A stretch of DNA of 11,505 nucleotides, from the NCBI GenBank assembly GCA_003175865.1, contig PSRF01000028.1, positions 1-11,505 of the forward strand. Direction: 5' to 3'. The position numbers and the translations under genes were made by a program. The number at the start of each line of letters is the position of its first letter. Position 1 is the stretch's first letter. Shown here in pieces: positions 1-7,002 of this stretch. This stretch comes from Blastocatellia bacterium. GTDB lineage: Bacteria > Acidobacteriota > Blastocatellia > Pyrinomonadales > Pyrinomonadaceae. The notes below the pieces were generated by a model. The model worked only from the letters and a program-made list of their open reading frames with translations. It had not been told where the DNA came from and ran no database searches.

Positions 1-134
1 AGGATTACAAGATCTACAGCCGGCCGGCAAAGGCGACGAGCCCAGCCAGCAGATATGCGGTTTGGGTAACGAATACGAATCGGGCCGATAACGAAGAGCT
101 TATTGTCAGGGTGCCGCTCAATAAGGGCTCATAG
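1..134 (+). CDS. 3' end of an unidentified upstream gene (partial)
   Basis: Reading frame 3 (codons from base 3) is open from the window edge to a TAG at 132-134 and encodes about 43 residues ending in NEELIVRVPLNKGS. The other two forward frames hit stops by about base 95. The residue mix, with alternating hydrophobic and polar positions such as RYAVWVTNTN, looks like the end of a beta-rich domain, but I do not recognise the family. The stretch is short enough to be open by chance, so this is tentative. If real, the gene runs in the same direction as the FHA genes and ends 134 bases before the first of them. Confidence 0.4.
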   Translation, partial: DYKIYSRPAKATSPASRYAVWVTNTNRADNEELIVRVPLNKGS

Positions 135-268
135 ACCATCAGTACCGATGGCGGGTAATTTTGCCGATGGTGCTGCGTAGCGAACAGCTCACCTCACCTA
201 CAGCATTGCTGTCTCCCTTTTTGAGGCTAAAATGCTGCAGCGCTACGGTACTGTGTTTTTCAACCGAC

Positions 269-1861
269 ATGTCCTTCGCCAAACTGGTTGTCATTCAACC
301 CGGTCATGCCTCTCAGGAGCTCATCGTAGAGAATGAGCTCATCTCAATCGGTCGTGCTCTCGACAATGAGATCTCTCTTGAGGATGATTCCAACATCTCG
401 AGATATCACGCAGAGATTGAGTTGCGAGGCGATAGTTTTTGGTTAATAGATTTAGGAAGCAGCAACGGTTCAACTGTTAACGATGAACCGGTCACTGTCG
501 AGCGGAGATTAGCCGATGGGGATCTGATCTGCCTGGGCGGAACAACCACGATCGATGTTCAGCTCAGTGATGTTCCGTTTGAAAAACCCGAAGAGGTTGA
601 TGAACTGCCGCAACCGCAAACTCCCCAGATAAGGCAGCCACCTATATCAGACGTCTCCAATACAGCCCACAGTGTTTCGGCAAATGTTGTCAACGTCCCT
701 CAAGCCGCGGCCGCGCCCATTCCAACGCCAGCTACCGGAACGTCACTTCCATACATTATTGGCGCCATAGTAGCTGGTCTGATAGTAACGGCAATTGTTG
801 GTGTCATTCTGTACTTTGCTTTGTCGGGTGGGTGCAAACCTAATGTTCGGATTGCCAGCCCACAGGATGGCACAGCCGTAACGGGCCCAATTTCAATTCA
901 AGTTGAGGTTGACGACAATAAGTGCATCGATCGACTTATTTACGAGCTCGATTCAGTTAAGGTAGCCAGTTCCGAGGTACCACCTTACCAGGCGACGCTA
1001 AACCCCGATGACATTTCCGGCCTGACACCAGGCAATCACATTTTGTCTGTAGTTGTTGAAGATGTGAAGGGTAATAAATCAACGCGAGATTCAATCACGC
1101 TTGGATTCAATGCCCCAGCCAAACCTTCGCCCACCATAGCCTCCGAAAATAGCAACTCCGGTGCGAGTTCTGATGACAACAGTCGCGACAACAATGTTAA
1201 GTCTCAAGACTTGGCTCTACCAGATATCAAACAGTTGTGCGAACGCCTCGCAAAAGAGATTGCGAGCACTCATGAATATAGTTTGGATCTCGAAATGCTC
1301 AATCAAGTAAAAGTAAGAACTAAGGAGTACGTCAGCCCCGGTTTCTATATCCGGGCCCGGACTTTTAAAGACGTAATCAACGACTCGTTCGTTAATCAAC
1401 AAGGACTCGAGAAACCTGTTGGGTATATTCTTGCAATGAGTCGTAGCAATTTTGATCTGTCACGTAAATCATCGAACGCAGACGGAGATGGTCTTTGGAG
1501 AATACCTTTATCTCTGGCTCAGAATGCTGGTTACATGGGACCATGTGGAACATCAGCAACGCTTTCCGATCCAGATCAAAGGTGCGCCGCCAGGGTTGCG
1601 GCTGCCTACTTTAAGGCGCTTGAAGTAGGATTGTTTGGGGGCGATCCATTCCTTGCCGTGGCGTGTTTCGGAATGCCTCCCAATGACGCGGCCAAATGGC
1701 GAGACAACCTTCCCACCGACCGGAGTAGTCTTTGGAATGTTATTAAAGGCAACGAACAACGCGAGCGCATCGTAAGGTTTTTTGCCGCCGGAATTGTCAC
1801 CGAGAATCCTGGTCGCTTTGGTTTGGCCGATTCCTCGCTTTCAAATCTCTACCTTAAATAA
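269..1861 (+). CDS. FHA domain / TM / Ig-like / degenerate lytic transglycosylase-like protein (copy 1, predicted inactive)
   Basis: A 530-residue protein, probably T6SS-associated. The start at 269 is chosen because the FHA fold begins at once (MSFAKLVVIQ), as in the two paralogues downstream; TTG 161 or ATG 167 would add about 35 residues with no domain character. The FHA domain (about 1-100) keeps the phosphothreonine-binding residues G28-R29, S44-x-x-H47 and S65-N66-G67. A proline-rich linker leads to a membrane segment at about 162-185, so the FHA domain should be cytoplasmic and the rest periplasmic. Residues 190-280 resemble the bacterial Ig-like Big_7 fold (ASPQDGTAV, PPYQATL, GNHILSVVVEDVKGN) and contain C189 and C219. 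After an Asn/Ser-rich linker, residues 320-530 align with the transglycosylase domain of the next gene. The catalytic Glu position is R392 (in LAMSRSNF), and the YN(E/A)G motif is replaced by FGMPPN. I predict a non-catalytic, wall-facing domain. No clear ribosome binding site is seen. Confidence 0.85.
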   Translation: MSFAKLVVIQPGHASQELIVENELISIGRALDNEISLEDDSNISRYHAEIELRGDSFWLIDLGSSNGSTVNDEPVTVERRLADGDLICLGGTTTIDVQLSDVPFEKPEEVDELPQPQTPQIRQPPISDVSNTAHSVSANVVNVPQAAAAPIPTPATGTSLPYIIGAIVAGLIVTAIVGVILYFALSGGCKPNVRIASPQDGTAVTGPISIQVEVDDNKCIDRLIYELDSVKVASSEVPPYQATLNPDDISGLTPGNHILSVVVEDVKGNKSTRDSITLGFNAPAKPSPTIASENSNSGASSDDNSRDNNVKSQDLALPDIKQLCERLAKEIASTHEYSLDLEMLNQVKVRTKEYVSPGFYIRARTFKDVINDSFVNQQGLEKPVGYILAMSRSNFDLSRKSSNADGDGLWRIPLSLAQNAGYMGPCGTSATLSDPDQRCAARVAAAYFKALEVGLFGGDPFLAVACFGMPPNDAAKWRDNLPTDRSSLWNVIKGNEQRERIVRFFAAGIVTENPGRFGLADSSLSNLYLK

Positions 1862-1874
1862 CGCCAACTGATTC

Positions 1875-3275
1875 ATGAACGTTACGCTCACGATCCATTC
1901 GGTTGAGGGAATCAAGGAGCTTTTGCTTGACGAAGGAAGTCTAACAATCGGACGAAGCAACGAAGCGGACATCGTTATCGATGACGACAGTCTATCGCGC
2001 GTACACGCAAGTCTAAATCGCGATGGTGAACGAGTGTGGATCACTGATGAAGGATCGAGGAACGGGAGTTTTGTCAATGGAAGGGAAGTTCCGCCAGAAG
2101 GTACCGCTCTAGTTGATGCTGACGAGATCGGTCTTGGAAACACAACTATCGTAGTGAATCTACGAAATGAAAGTAATCTCTCGGCACAAACTGAACCTGA
2201 ATCCATAAGTTCCAACGGTCTACCAATTCCCCTAATCGCAGCGGGGGCCGGCATCGTTATCATTGTCTTGACGGCACTTCTTATCGGCCTCGCTTATAGA
2301 AACACTACCGAAACAATCAGTATGAAAAAACCCGGGCCATTGAACAACGACTCGTCAGTAAGGACTCCTGAGTCAAGCCCGAGTCCTTCACTTCCGGATG
2401 TTGCTACGCCTGAGCCGTCGATGGACCAAAACGATTTGTCAAATCAAAATTCGAGGGTTACGTCTTCAAAACAGTATCTCGCGATGACTACTGATGAGCG
2501 GCGTGAGTTCATCCAGAATCAAGCCCAAAACGTCGCTACGATGATCGGCAACCGTAAAGGGTATTCCCTTAGTCCAGTCGTTGTTGCCAAGATCAAGTAC
2601 TTTGTAGATGCGTATGCTGCGCGGTTGCACTCGCCCAAACCGAGCGGCGGATGCAATATGAAACACGATTTGACAACACTACTGAATCGAGCGGGTTCTT
2701 ATGCACCGGTAGTTATCAGGTCTTTTAATGAAAAAGGTCTGGCGCCTCAGGTCGGTATTTACCTGGCAATGATTGAAGCCGAGTTTTGTCCCTGTCTATT
2801 CAGCGGTACTGGACCAAAAGGGTATTTCCAGTTTGCTTCTTCTACGGCACGAAGATACGGAGTCAAGGATGTTTCATCATGGCAGGACAGGCGCGAAGAT
2901 GATCGATGCAAAATCGATATAATGGCGCCTATTGCAGCTCAGTATATGAAAGACTTGATCGCCAGGTTTGGAACTGGACCTATGAGTGTGCCGCTCGCTG
3001 TTGCCAGCTACAATGAAGGAGAATATGGACTAGACGAAAATCTTAAGAAGTCTCTCCAAGCCGCGGACAAGTCCGATAATCCAGAGCGTAGTTTCTGGAC
3101 TATGGTTGAACACACGAAAATTCTTAGCCCTCAATTTCAAAAGGAAAATATTAATTACGTGCCAAAGTTCTTTGGTGCCGCAATTGTGGGTGAGAATCCA
3201 CGCGTTTTCGGAGTTGACCTGTCGCCAATCTCTAGCTATGCCCAACCACAGAGAGGCATTTCCGCAGGCCAGTAA
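1875..3275 (+). CDS. FHA domain / TM / MltD-like lytic transglycosylase (copy 2, predicted active)
   Basis: A 466-residue membrane protein that probably cuts peptidoglycan to let the T6SS through. The FHA domain (1-100) keeps G26-R27, S41-R-V-H44 and R62-N63-G64. The membrane segment is at about 117-141, followed by a Ser/Pro/Asn linker to about 200. The SLT domain (about 287-450) has the catalytic glutamate E301 in AMIEAEF, the glycine/aromatic motif GPKGYFQFASSTARRYG (about 314-329) and the helix IAAQYMKDLIARFG. It also has the substrate-groove motif SYNEGEYG (Y379, N380) and the closing NYVPKFFGAAIVGENPRVFG (about 427-446). The last is the YVPK...NP..YG ending of MltD-type (family 1D) enzymes. 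There are four periplasmic cysteines (C260, C305, C307, C346). ATG 1875 lies 13 bases after copy 1 with no Shine-Dalgarno, so translational coupling is likely. No LysM domain is seen. The enzymatic call is well supported; the link to T6SS rests on gene context. Confidence 0.9.
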   Translation: MNVTLTIHSVEGIKELLLDEGSLTIGRSNEADIVIDDDSLSRVHASLNRDGERVWITDEGSRNGSFVNGREVPPEGTALVDADEIGLGNTTIVVNLRNESNLSAQTEPESISSNGLPIPLIAAGAGIVIIVLTALLIGLAYRNTTETISMKKPGPLNNDSSVRTPESSPSPSLPDVATPEPSMDQNDLSNQNSRVTSSKQYLAMTTDERREFIQNQAQNVATMIGNRKGYSLSPVVVAKIKYFVDAYAARLHSPKPSGGCNMKHDLTTLLNRAGSYAPVVIRSFNEKGLAPQVGIYLAMIEAEFCPCLFSGTGPKGYFQFASSTARRYGVKDVSSWQDRREDDRCKIDIMAPIAAQYMKDLIARFGTGPMSVPLAVASYNEGEYGLDENLKKSLQAADKSDNPERSFWTMVEHTKILSPQFQKENINYVPKFFGAAIVGENPRVFGVDLSPISSYAQPQRGISAGQ

Positions 3276-3282
3276 TCTGTTT

Positions 3283-4506
3283 ATGCCGACGCGTCTGACG
3301 TTAACTCTTCCGCCGGAATTCAATGACGAAACGGTCGAAGTTGATCAAAAACGATTCTCGATTGGACGTACGCCCGAGAATGATTTGATGATCAACGACG
3401 GAAGTCTTTCGCGACGGCATGCGATGATTGAAGAGTTCGGTGGACATTTCAATCTTACTGACTGCGGCTCATCAAACGGTACATTCGTCAACGGTCTCCC
3501 GGTTACGGTCTCGACAGAGCTCAACGATTGGGACGTACTCACTTTCGGAGGAGTCGGCGACATCCTGGTTAGAATTGAAGGAGATTTCTCGCAGGCGGAG
3601 AAACACGGCGACAGTTCCTCAAACATCTTTGCTCGCCAAAGCAACCATCCACCTCCTGCAGCGCTGTCTTCAGGGACTAATCGTTTCACATTGACTCATC
3701 CACTGATCGCTGTAGCTGGGGCTGTCCTGATAGTAGTGATCAGTGGTTTGGCGATACTCATCTATCACGCGCAGAACGCAAATACCAAAACACCCATCGG
3801 ATCTAAAGGGCCAAAACCATCGCCTAATAAGGAAGAAATTACTTACACAACGCCGACGCCCAGCCTTAACCTCAACACAAACACCTCAAATCCGGACAGT
3901 AGTCCAAATGCTAATCAAGACTCTTTCTCCGGAAGCGACATTGAAACTTACACCTCCAATGTTCTCAAGAGTATCAGCAGTGATCGAGCACCCTACTTGA
4001 CTGAGAAATTTCTTGCAGCGATTAACGCGCAGGTTGAACGCTATCAAAGTAATTCTTCTTCATTAGCAGAACAGCTTCGGTCGATAAAACGAGTGCTACC
4101 GCAGTTGTCGGCAGCAGCGAAGGCAAATGGATTAAGGGTTCCAACGGTGGTGTACGCAACACTTGCGCGCATTGACAGGGACGGCGGGCGCGGGGATCCT
4201 GTTTCGGTTGCTGGCGGCCTCTGTCCCGTGTTGTCCAGGATGAATGTACTTTTCGGTGAGGAGCTGGCGGCCGATACATTGCTCTCGCTCGCGGCGATGG
4301 AGGAAGGAGCTGACCTGCAGGTGCGGGTCACGAAACAAGCGCGAGGCCCCGAAAGTGTTACTACAATTCGATCAATCTGGTACCTTCATGAACACAATAT
4401 TATCAGTGACCGAACTTATGACTTCATCCTCCGGTTTATGGCGATCGGCGTCATCTCGCAAGATCCGCAGAAGTTCGGCATTTCTGCAGAGCCGCTTGTT
4501 TTCTGA
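3283..4506 (+). CDS. FHA domain / TM / strongly degenerate transglycosylase-like protein (copy 3, predicted inactive)
   Basis: A 407-residue paralogue of the two preceding proteins. The frame is open further upstream, but ATG 3283, 7 bases after copy 2 ends, starts the FHA domain directly (MPTRLTLTLP). An alternative ATG at 3237 would overlap copy 2 and add only 15 low-complexity residues. The FHA domain (1-100) keeps G28-R29, S43-R-R-H46 and S64-N65-G66. The membrane segment is at about 140-162, followed by a Thr/Asn/Pro/Ser linker to about 215. The C-terminal part (about 218-407) aligns with copy 2 at its helical start (YTSNVLKSI, LTEKFLAAINAQVERY), at the VVYATLARID segment and at the end MAIGVISQDPQKFGI. 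The catalytic Glu position falls at or near R296, and no YNxG motif or glycine/aromatic QF motif is left. It is a probable pseudo-enzyme; cytoplasmic phosphopeptide binding looks intact. It is the last gene before the 342-base gap. Confidence 0.85.
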   Translation: MPTRLTLTLPPEFNDETVEVDQKRFSIGRTPENDLMINDGSLSRRHAMIEEFGGHFNLTDCGSSNGTFVNGLPVTVSTELNDWDVLTFGGVGDILVRIEGDFSQAEKHGDSSSNIFARQSNHPPPAALSSGTNRFTLTHPLIAVAGAVLIVVISGLAILIYHAQNANTKTPIGSKGPKPSPNKEEITYTTPTPSLNLNTNTSNPDSSPNANQDSFSGSDIETYTSNVLKSISSDRAPYLTEKFLAAINAQVERYQSNSSSLAEQLRSIKRVLPQLSAAAKANGLRVPTVVYATLARIDRDGGRGDPVSVAGGLCPVLSRMNVLFGEELAADTLLSLAAMEEGADLQVRVTKQARGPESVTTIRSIWYLHEHNIISDRTYDFILRFMAIGVISQDPQKFGISAEPLVF

Positions 4507-4541
4507 TCGACTATTCACTTTAACTTAGAAAAGACAACTCG

Positions 4542-4570
4542 TTGACAAAACTCACGTTAGAGAACAAAAT
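4542..4570 (+). promoter_or_regulatory. Candidate sigma70-type promoter for the tssK-tssA operon
   Basis: A perfect -35 box TTGACA lies at 4542-4547. After a 17-base spacer comes CAAAAT at 4565-4570, a 4-of-6 match to the -10 consensus with the key A and final T kept. It lies in the gap just after the FHA genes and points at tssK, leaving an untranslated leader of about 270 bases. The -10 is imperfect and host promoter preferences are unknown. Confidence 0.4.
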
Positions 4571-4593
4571 CGCTTAGACCCGAGGTATGAAAT

Positions 4594-4818
4594 CTACTGC
4601 CACCAGATTCCGATCTCATCAGCTCGCGACGTTACTCTTGTTAGGTGATATTTCGGAGTAAGCTTTTGTGTATTCGCCACCAGGGGCGGTGGAACGTCTC
4701 TCGGTAGTCTGCTCCATATGGCAGAGGGCAGCTGTTCAAATACGCGAGCAAGGCGTTCAAGCGCGCATTCCCATCTAACAAAACTATTAAGGGACATGGC
4801 CTCGGCGCAGACGTTCAT
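4594..4818 (-). CDS. Possible small hypothetical protein, antisense to the operon
   Basis: A 74-residue frame starts at ATG (4818, minus strand) and ends at TAG (4594). It fills two thirds of the only large gap. On the minus strand a GAAGG motif (complement of 4826-4830) sits 7 bases before the start, a better ribosome binding site than tssK has. The product is fairly protein-like, with an amphipathic stretch (ALERLARVFEQLPSAIWSRL), a proline turn (PRDVPPPL) and a Trp-rich end (GIWWQ). I do not recognise a family and see no signal peptide or membrane segment. It could be a genuine small gene, a remnant of a longer one, or a chance frame. The window gives no functional clue beyond its position between two T6SS gene blocks. 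Confidence 0.3.
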   Translation of the reverse strand: MNVCAEAMSLNSFVRWECALERLARVFEQLPSAIWSRLPRDVPPPLVANTQKLTPKYHLTRVTSRADEIGIWWQ

Positions 4819-4848
4819 AGCGGAGCCTTCGGGAAAAGCTGATCAAAT

Positions 4849-6201
4849 ATGACTCGTTATCGCAAAGTAGTTTGGAACGAGGGGATGCTGCTAAGCCCCC
4901 ACCATTTTCAACAATGGGACAACTATTATGATGAGTTACTCAATTCCCGTATTGCATCTCTCATTCCGTATGAGTACGGCGTTCTGGATTTTCAGTCTAA
5001 TGGAGAAGCGATAGCAAACGGCAGTTTTGAATTATTACGTTGTCGCGCCGTGTTACCTGATGGACTTCTGATTAGCATCCCTGAGACTGATCCTTCGCCC
5101 GAAGCACGTAAAGTCGAAGAACATTTTGATCCTGAAGCTCACCGGCTGGGTGTTTATGTAGCTGTTCCTGCCAAGCGCACTGGAGCCGCCAATTTTCAAG
5201 GTAACGGAACTAAGACCGATCAGAATGTTCGCTACTTGCAGACTGCTGGTGCAATTATTGACGAAACTACCGGCGAGAATGAGCAACAGTTGGCGTTTGC
5301 GAGCAGCAACCTACGGATTCTGTTTCAAGACGAATTAACTGAAGGATACAGCTCTTTGAAAATTGCGGAGCTTGAACGTACAACCACAGGTCAACTAAAG
5401 ATCAGCGAACATTACATTCCGCCGGTTTTGAACATACGAGCCTCTACCTGGTTGGAAGATATGTTGCGTCAACTCGTCGAGATCTTGATCACTAAAAGCA
5501 GCTCCCTCGGCGAACAGCGACGACAAAGAACAACGTCGTTGGCGGATTTCACTGGCGCTGAAGTCGCAGTATTCTGGTTGCTCCACACAGTTAACTCTAC
5601 AATCCCGAAACTAGCGCATCTATTCCGCACTCCCGTTGTTCATCCTGAACGTCTATATTTCGAGATGGCAGAACTCGCGGGAAAGTTAATGACATTCACG
5701 CCAGACCTGCATCCAAAGGACATCGTTCGCTACGAACATGAAGACCTCTTCGGCACATTTAGTCAGTTGATCCTGGACATTAGGAACATGCTGGAAACGG
5801 TTATCCCCACACGTTGCGTGGCGATACCACTCGAAAAGGTTCGCGAATCGTTGTACGCGGGTAGGGTCGTGGATGAGCGGCTGCTTAAGGACGCTGGTTT
5901 CTATCTAGGCGTGCGCGCCGACATACCCGAGGTTCAACTCATTCAACGAGTGCCGCGCGTTATCAAGGTCGCTTCGCGCGACACTATTGATGTCGTCATT
6001 GGCTCCGCACTGCCGGGCGTTACTTTAAGTCACGCTTCGCCTCCGCCTGCCCCGATCCCTACACGACCCAAGTTTCACTACTTCCACTTGGATTCAACCG
6101 GAATGTTCTGGGAGAGAATAGCAGGCTCCAAGGGGTTGGCTGTTTATGTGCCGGAAGAGTTTAAAGACGAAGTTGTTGAAATGTATGCCGTCAAGCCATG
6201 A
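4849..6201 (+). CDS. tssK: Type VI secretion baseplate protein TssK (ImpJ/VasE)
   Basis: TssK is the baseplate subunit that links the TssE/F/G wedges to the TssL/TssM membrane complex on the cytoplasmic side. This 450-residue protein has the usual family length. The N-terminal hallmark VVWNEGMLLSPHHFQQWD (about 7-24) matches the family's W.EGM.L.PHHFQQ signature, and the start fits it exactly. Other family-like stretches are a conserved middle (IPPVLNIRAS, about 190-199; LMTFTPDLHP, about 280-289), YEHEDLFGTFSQLILDIRNMLE (295-316) and the C-terminal head (HYFHLDSTGMFWERIAGSKGLAVYVP, about 410-435). In known systems the N-terminal part binds the baseplate and the C-terminal head binds TssL/TssM. 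It heads the second gene block after a long leader. No clear Shine-Dalgarno is seen; a weak GGGA lies 14 bases upstream. The start overlaps the end of a 44-codon upstream frame (ATGA). Confidence 0.96.
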   Translation: MTRYRKVVWNEGMLLSPHHFQQWDNYYDELLNSRIASLIPYEYGVLDFQSNGEAIANGSFELLRCRAVLPDGLLISIPETDPSPEARKVEEHFDPEAHRLGVYVAVPAKRTGAANFQGNGTKTDQNVRYLQTAGAIIDETTGENEQQLAFASSNLRILFQDELTEGYSSLKIAELERTTTGQLKISEHYIPPVLNIRASTWLEDMLRQLVEILITKSSSLGEQRRQRTTSLADFTGAEVAVFWLLHTVNSTIPKLAHLFRTPVVHPERLYFEMAELAGKLMTFTPDLHPKDIVRYEHEDLFGTFSQLILDIRNMLETVIPTRCVAIPLEKVRESLYAGRVVDERLLKDAGFYLGVRADIPEVQLIQRVPRVIKVASRDTIDVVIGSALPGVTLSHASPPPAPIPTRPKFHYFHLDSTGMFWERIAGSKGLAVYVPEEFKDEVVEMYAVKP

Positions 6202-6252
6202 TTTAGATCGTTGTTTCAGAGCTTTCCGATGTTGCCTTAGGGTTTACCTCCA

Positions 6253-6963
6253 ATGAGTGCAGTAGTTGAACCAACAGTGGGCAGCCGGCGTCGCTCGCGC
6301 TCTGGTAGCGACTTCACCAGCCTTGCCGCCCCTGTTCTTAAACTGGTCCTAAAACTCCGTGCTGAGACTCTTGTTCCAACCCCTGAACTGCGACCTACCG
6401 TACATACGTTATTGCAGGAGATGGAGCAGAGAGCAGCCAAGCTTCGCTATCCTGATAAACAAATTAAAGATGTGAAGTTTGCGCTAGCTGCATTTGTTGA
6501 TGAAACAGTCTTGAACGTCAATTCACCTCTTCTTGAAGAGTGGGAAAAATTCCCACTGCAACTGGAGTACTTTGGTGAACACCTGGCCGGAGTTAATTTC
6601 TTTGAAAAGCTGAATGGCCTGATAAGAGACATCAAGGCTGAAGTCGACGTGGTCGAGATCTACTATCTGTGTTTGCTCCTTGGGTTCAAAGGCAAATACA
6701 AGGTGTACATGGAGGACGAACTTCAGGACCTTATTAAAAATACGGCCGCGCATTTAAGACAAGTCGGTCGATTGCAACAGGCTGACCTGTCGCCACACTG
6801 GCAGGTCAACGACCAACCACCGCCGCGGGTTGATCCAGGGTTGCCGCTCTGGTTCAAAATCGGCACGGCGGTTGTTATCTTCATCTGTGCGATGATCTAT
6901 TTGGTACTCTTCCTGGTGAATTTCTTCGACATTCAAGCTGCCATCGAGAGACTTTTGACATAA
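6253..6963 (+). CDS. tssL: Type VI secretion membrane protein TssL (DotU/IcmH family), short form
   Basis: TssL is an inner-membrane subunit that pairs with TssM and docks the TssK baseplate through its cytoplasmic domain. This 236-residue protein shows DotU-family hallmarks: FALAAFVDETVLN (76-88), YFGEHLAGVNFFEKL (106-120) and CLLLGFKGKY (140-149). A single C-terminal membrane segment lies at about 200-224 (WFKIGTAVVIFICAMIYLVLF), giving the expected tail-anchored topology. There is no C-terminal OmpA/peptidoglycan-binding domain, which some TssL proteins carry, so any wall contact must come from another protein; the FHA-transglycosylase trio upstream is an obvious candidate. A weak TAGGG lies 10 bases before the start. 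It is 51 bases after tssK and 39 bases before tssM. Confidence 0.95.
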   Translation: MSAVVEPTVGSRRRSRSGSDFTSLAAPVLKLVLKLRAETLVPTPELRPTVHTLLQEMEQRAAKLRYPDKQIKDVKFALAAFVDETVLNVNSPLLEEWEKFPLQLEYFGEHLAGVNFFEKLNGLIRDIKAEVDVVEIYYLCLLLGFKGKYKVYMEDELQDLIKNTAAHLRQVGRLQQADLSPHWQVNDQPPPRVDPGLPLWFKIGTAVVIFICAMIYLVLFLVNFFDIQAAIERLLT

Positions 6964-6973
6964 GCGTTAACGC
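6964..6973. repeat. 10-base perfect palindrome between tssL and tssM
   Basis: GCGTTAACGC is self-complementary over all ten bases and begins directly after the tssL stop codon. It has no loop, so it is a poor RNA hairpin and more like a dimeric protein site, if it does anything. It may also be chance. Confidence 0.35.
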
Positions 6974-6987
6974 GTTTTGATAACACT

Positions 6988-6992
6988 AAGGA
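6988..6992 (+). promoter_or_regulatory. Ribosome binding site of tssM
   Basis: AAGGA with 10 bases to the ATG at 7003. It supports the chosen tssM start and contrasts with the weak sites of the preceding genes. Confidence 0.6.
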
Positions 6993-7002
6993 TTAGATCA
7001 AA

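Larger units (their letters stand above)
4507..4848. other. 342-base gap between the FHA genes and tssK
   Basis: This is the only long gap between T6SS-region genes in the window; other spacings are 7-51 bases. It holds a candidate promoter (4542-4570) and a 74-codon ORF on the minus strand (4594-4818). It also holds two short + strand frames: 24 codons from 4587, and 44 codons from 4718 that end in the tssK start overlap ATGA. A small inverted repeat (CCACC at 4677-4681 and GGTGG at 4688-4692) is present. I see no strong rho-independent terminator after copy 3, no tRNA and no direct-repeat array. Confidence 0.6.

Noticed and set aside
136..151. CCATC-AGTACC-GATGG hairpin just after the partial gene's stop
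   Set aside because: A 5-bp stem with no following T-run is too weak to call a terminator.
221..249. TTGAGG - 17 bases - TACGGT as a promoter for FHA copy 1
   Set aside because: The -10 matches at only 3 of 6 positions and would leave a leader of about 15 bases; not distinguishable from chance.
1841..2263. 140-codon minus-strand ORF over the FHA domain of copy 2
   Set aside because: It is antisense to a clear FHA domain and Ser/Arg/Pro-rich in the manner of shadow frames.
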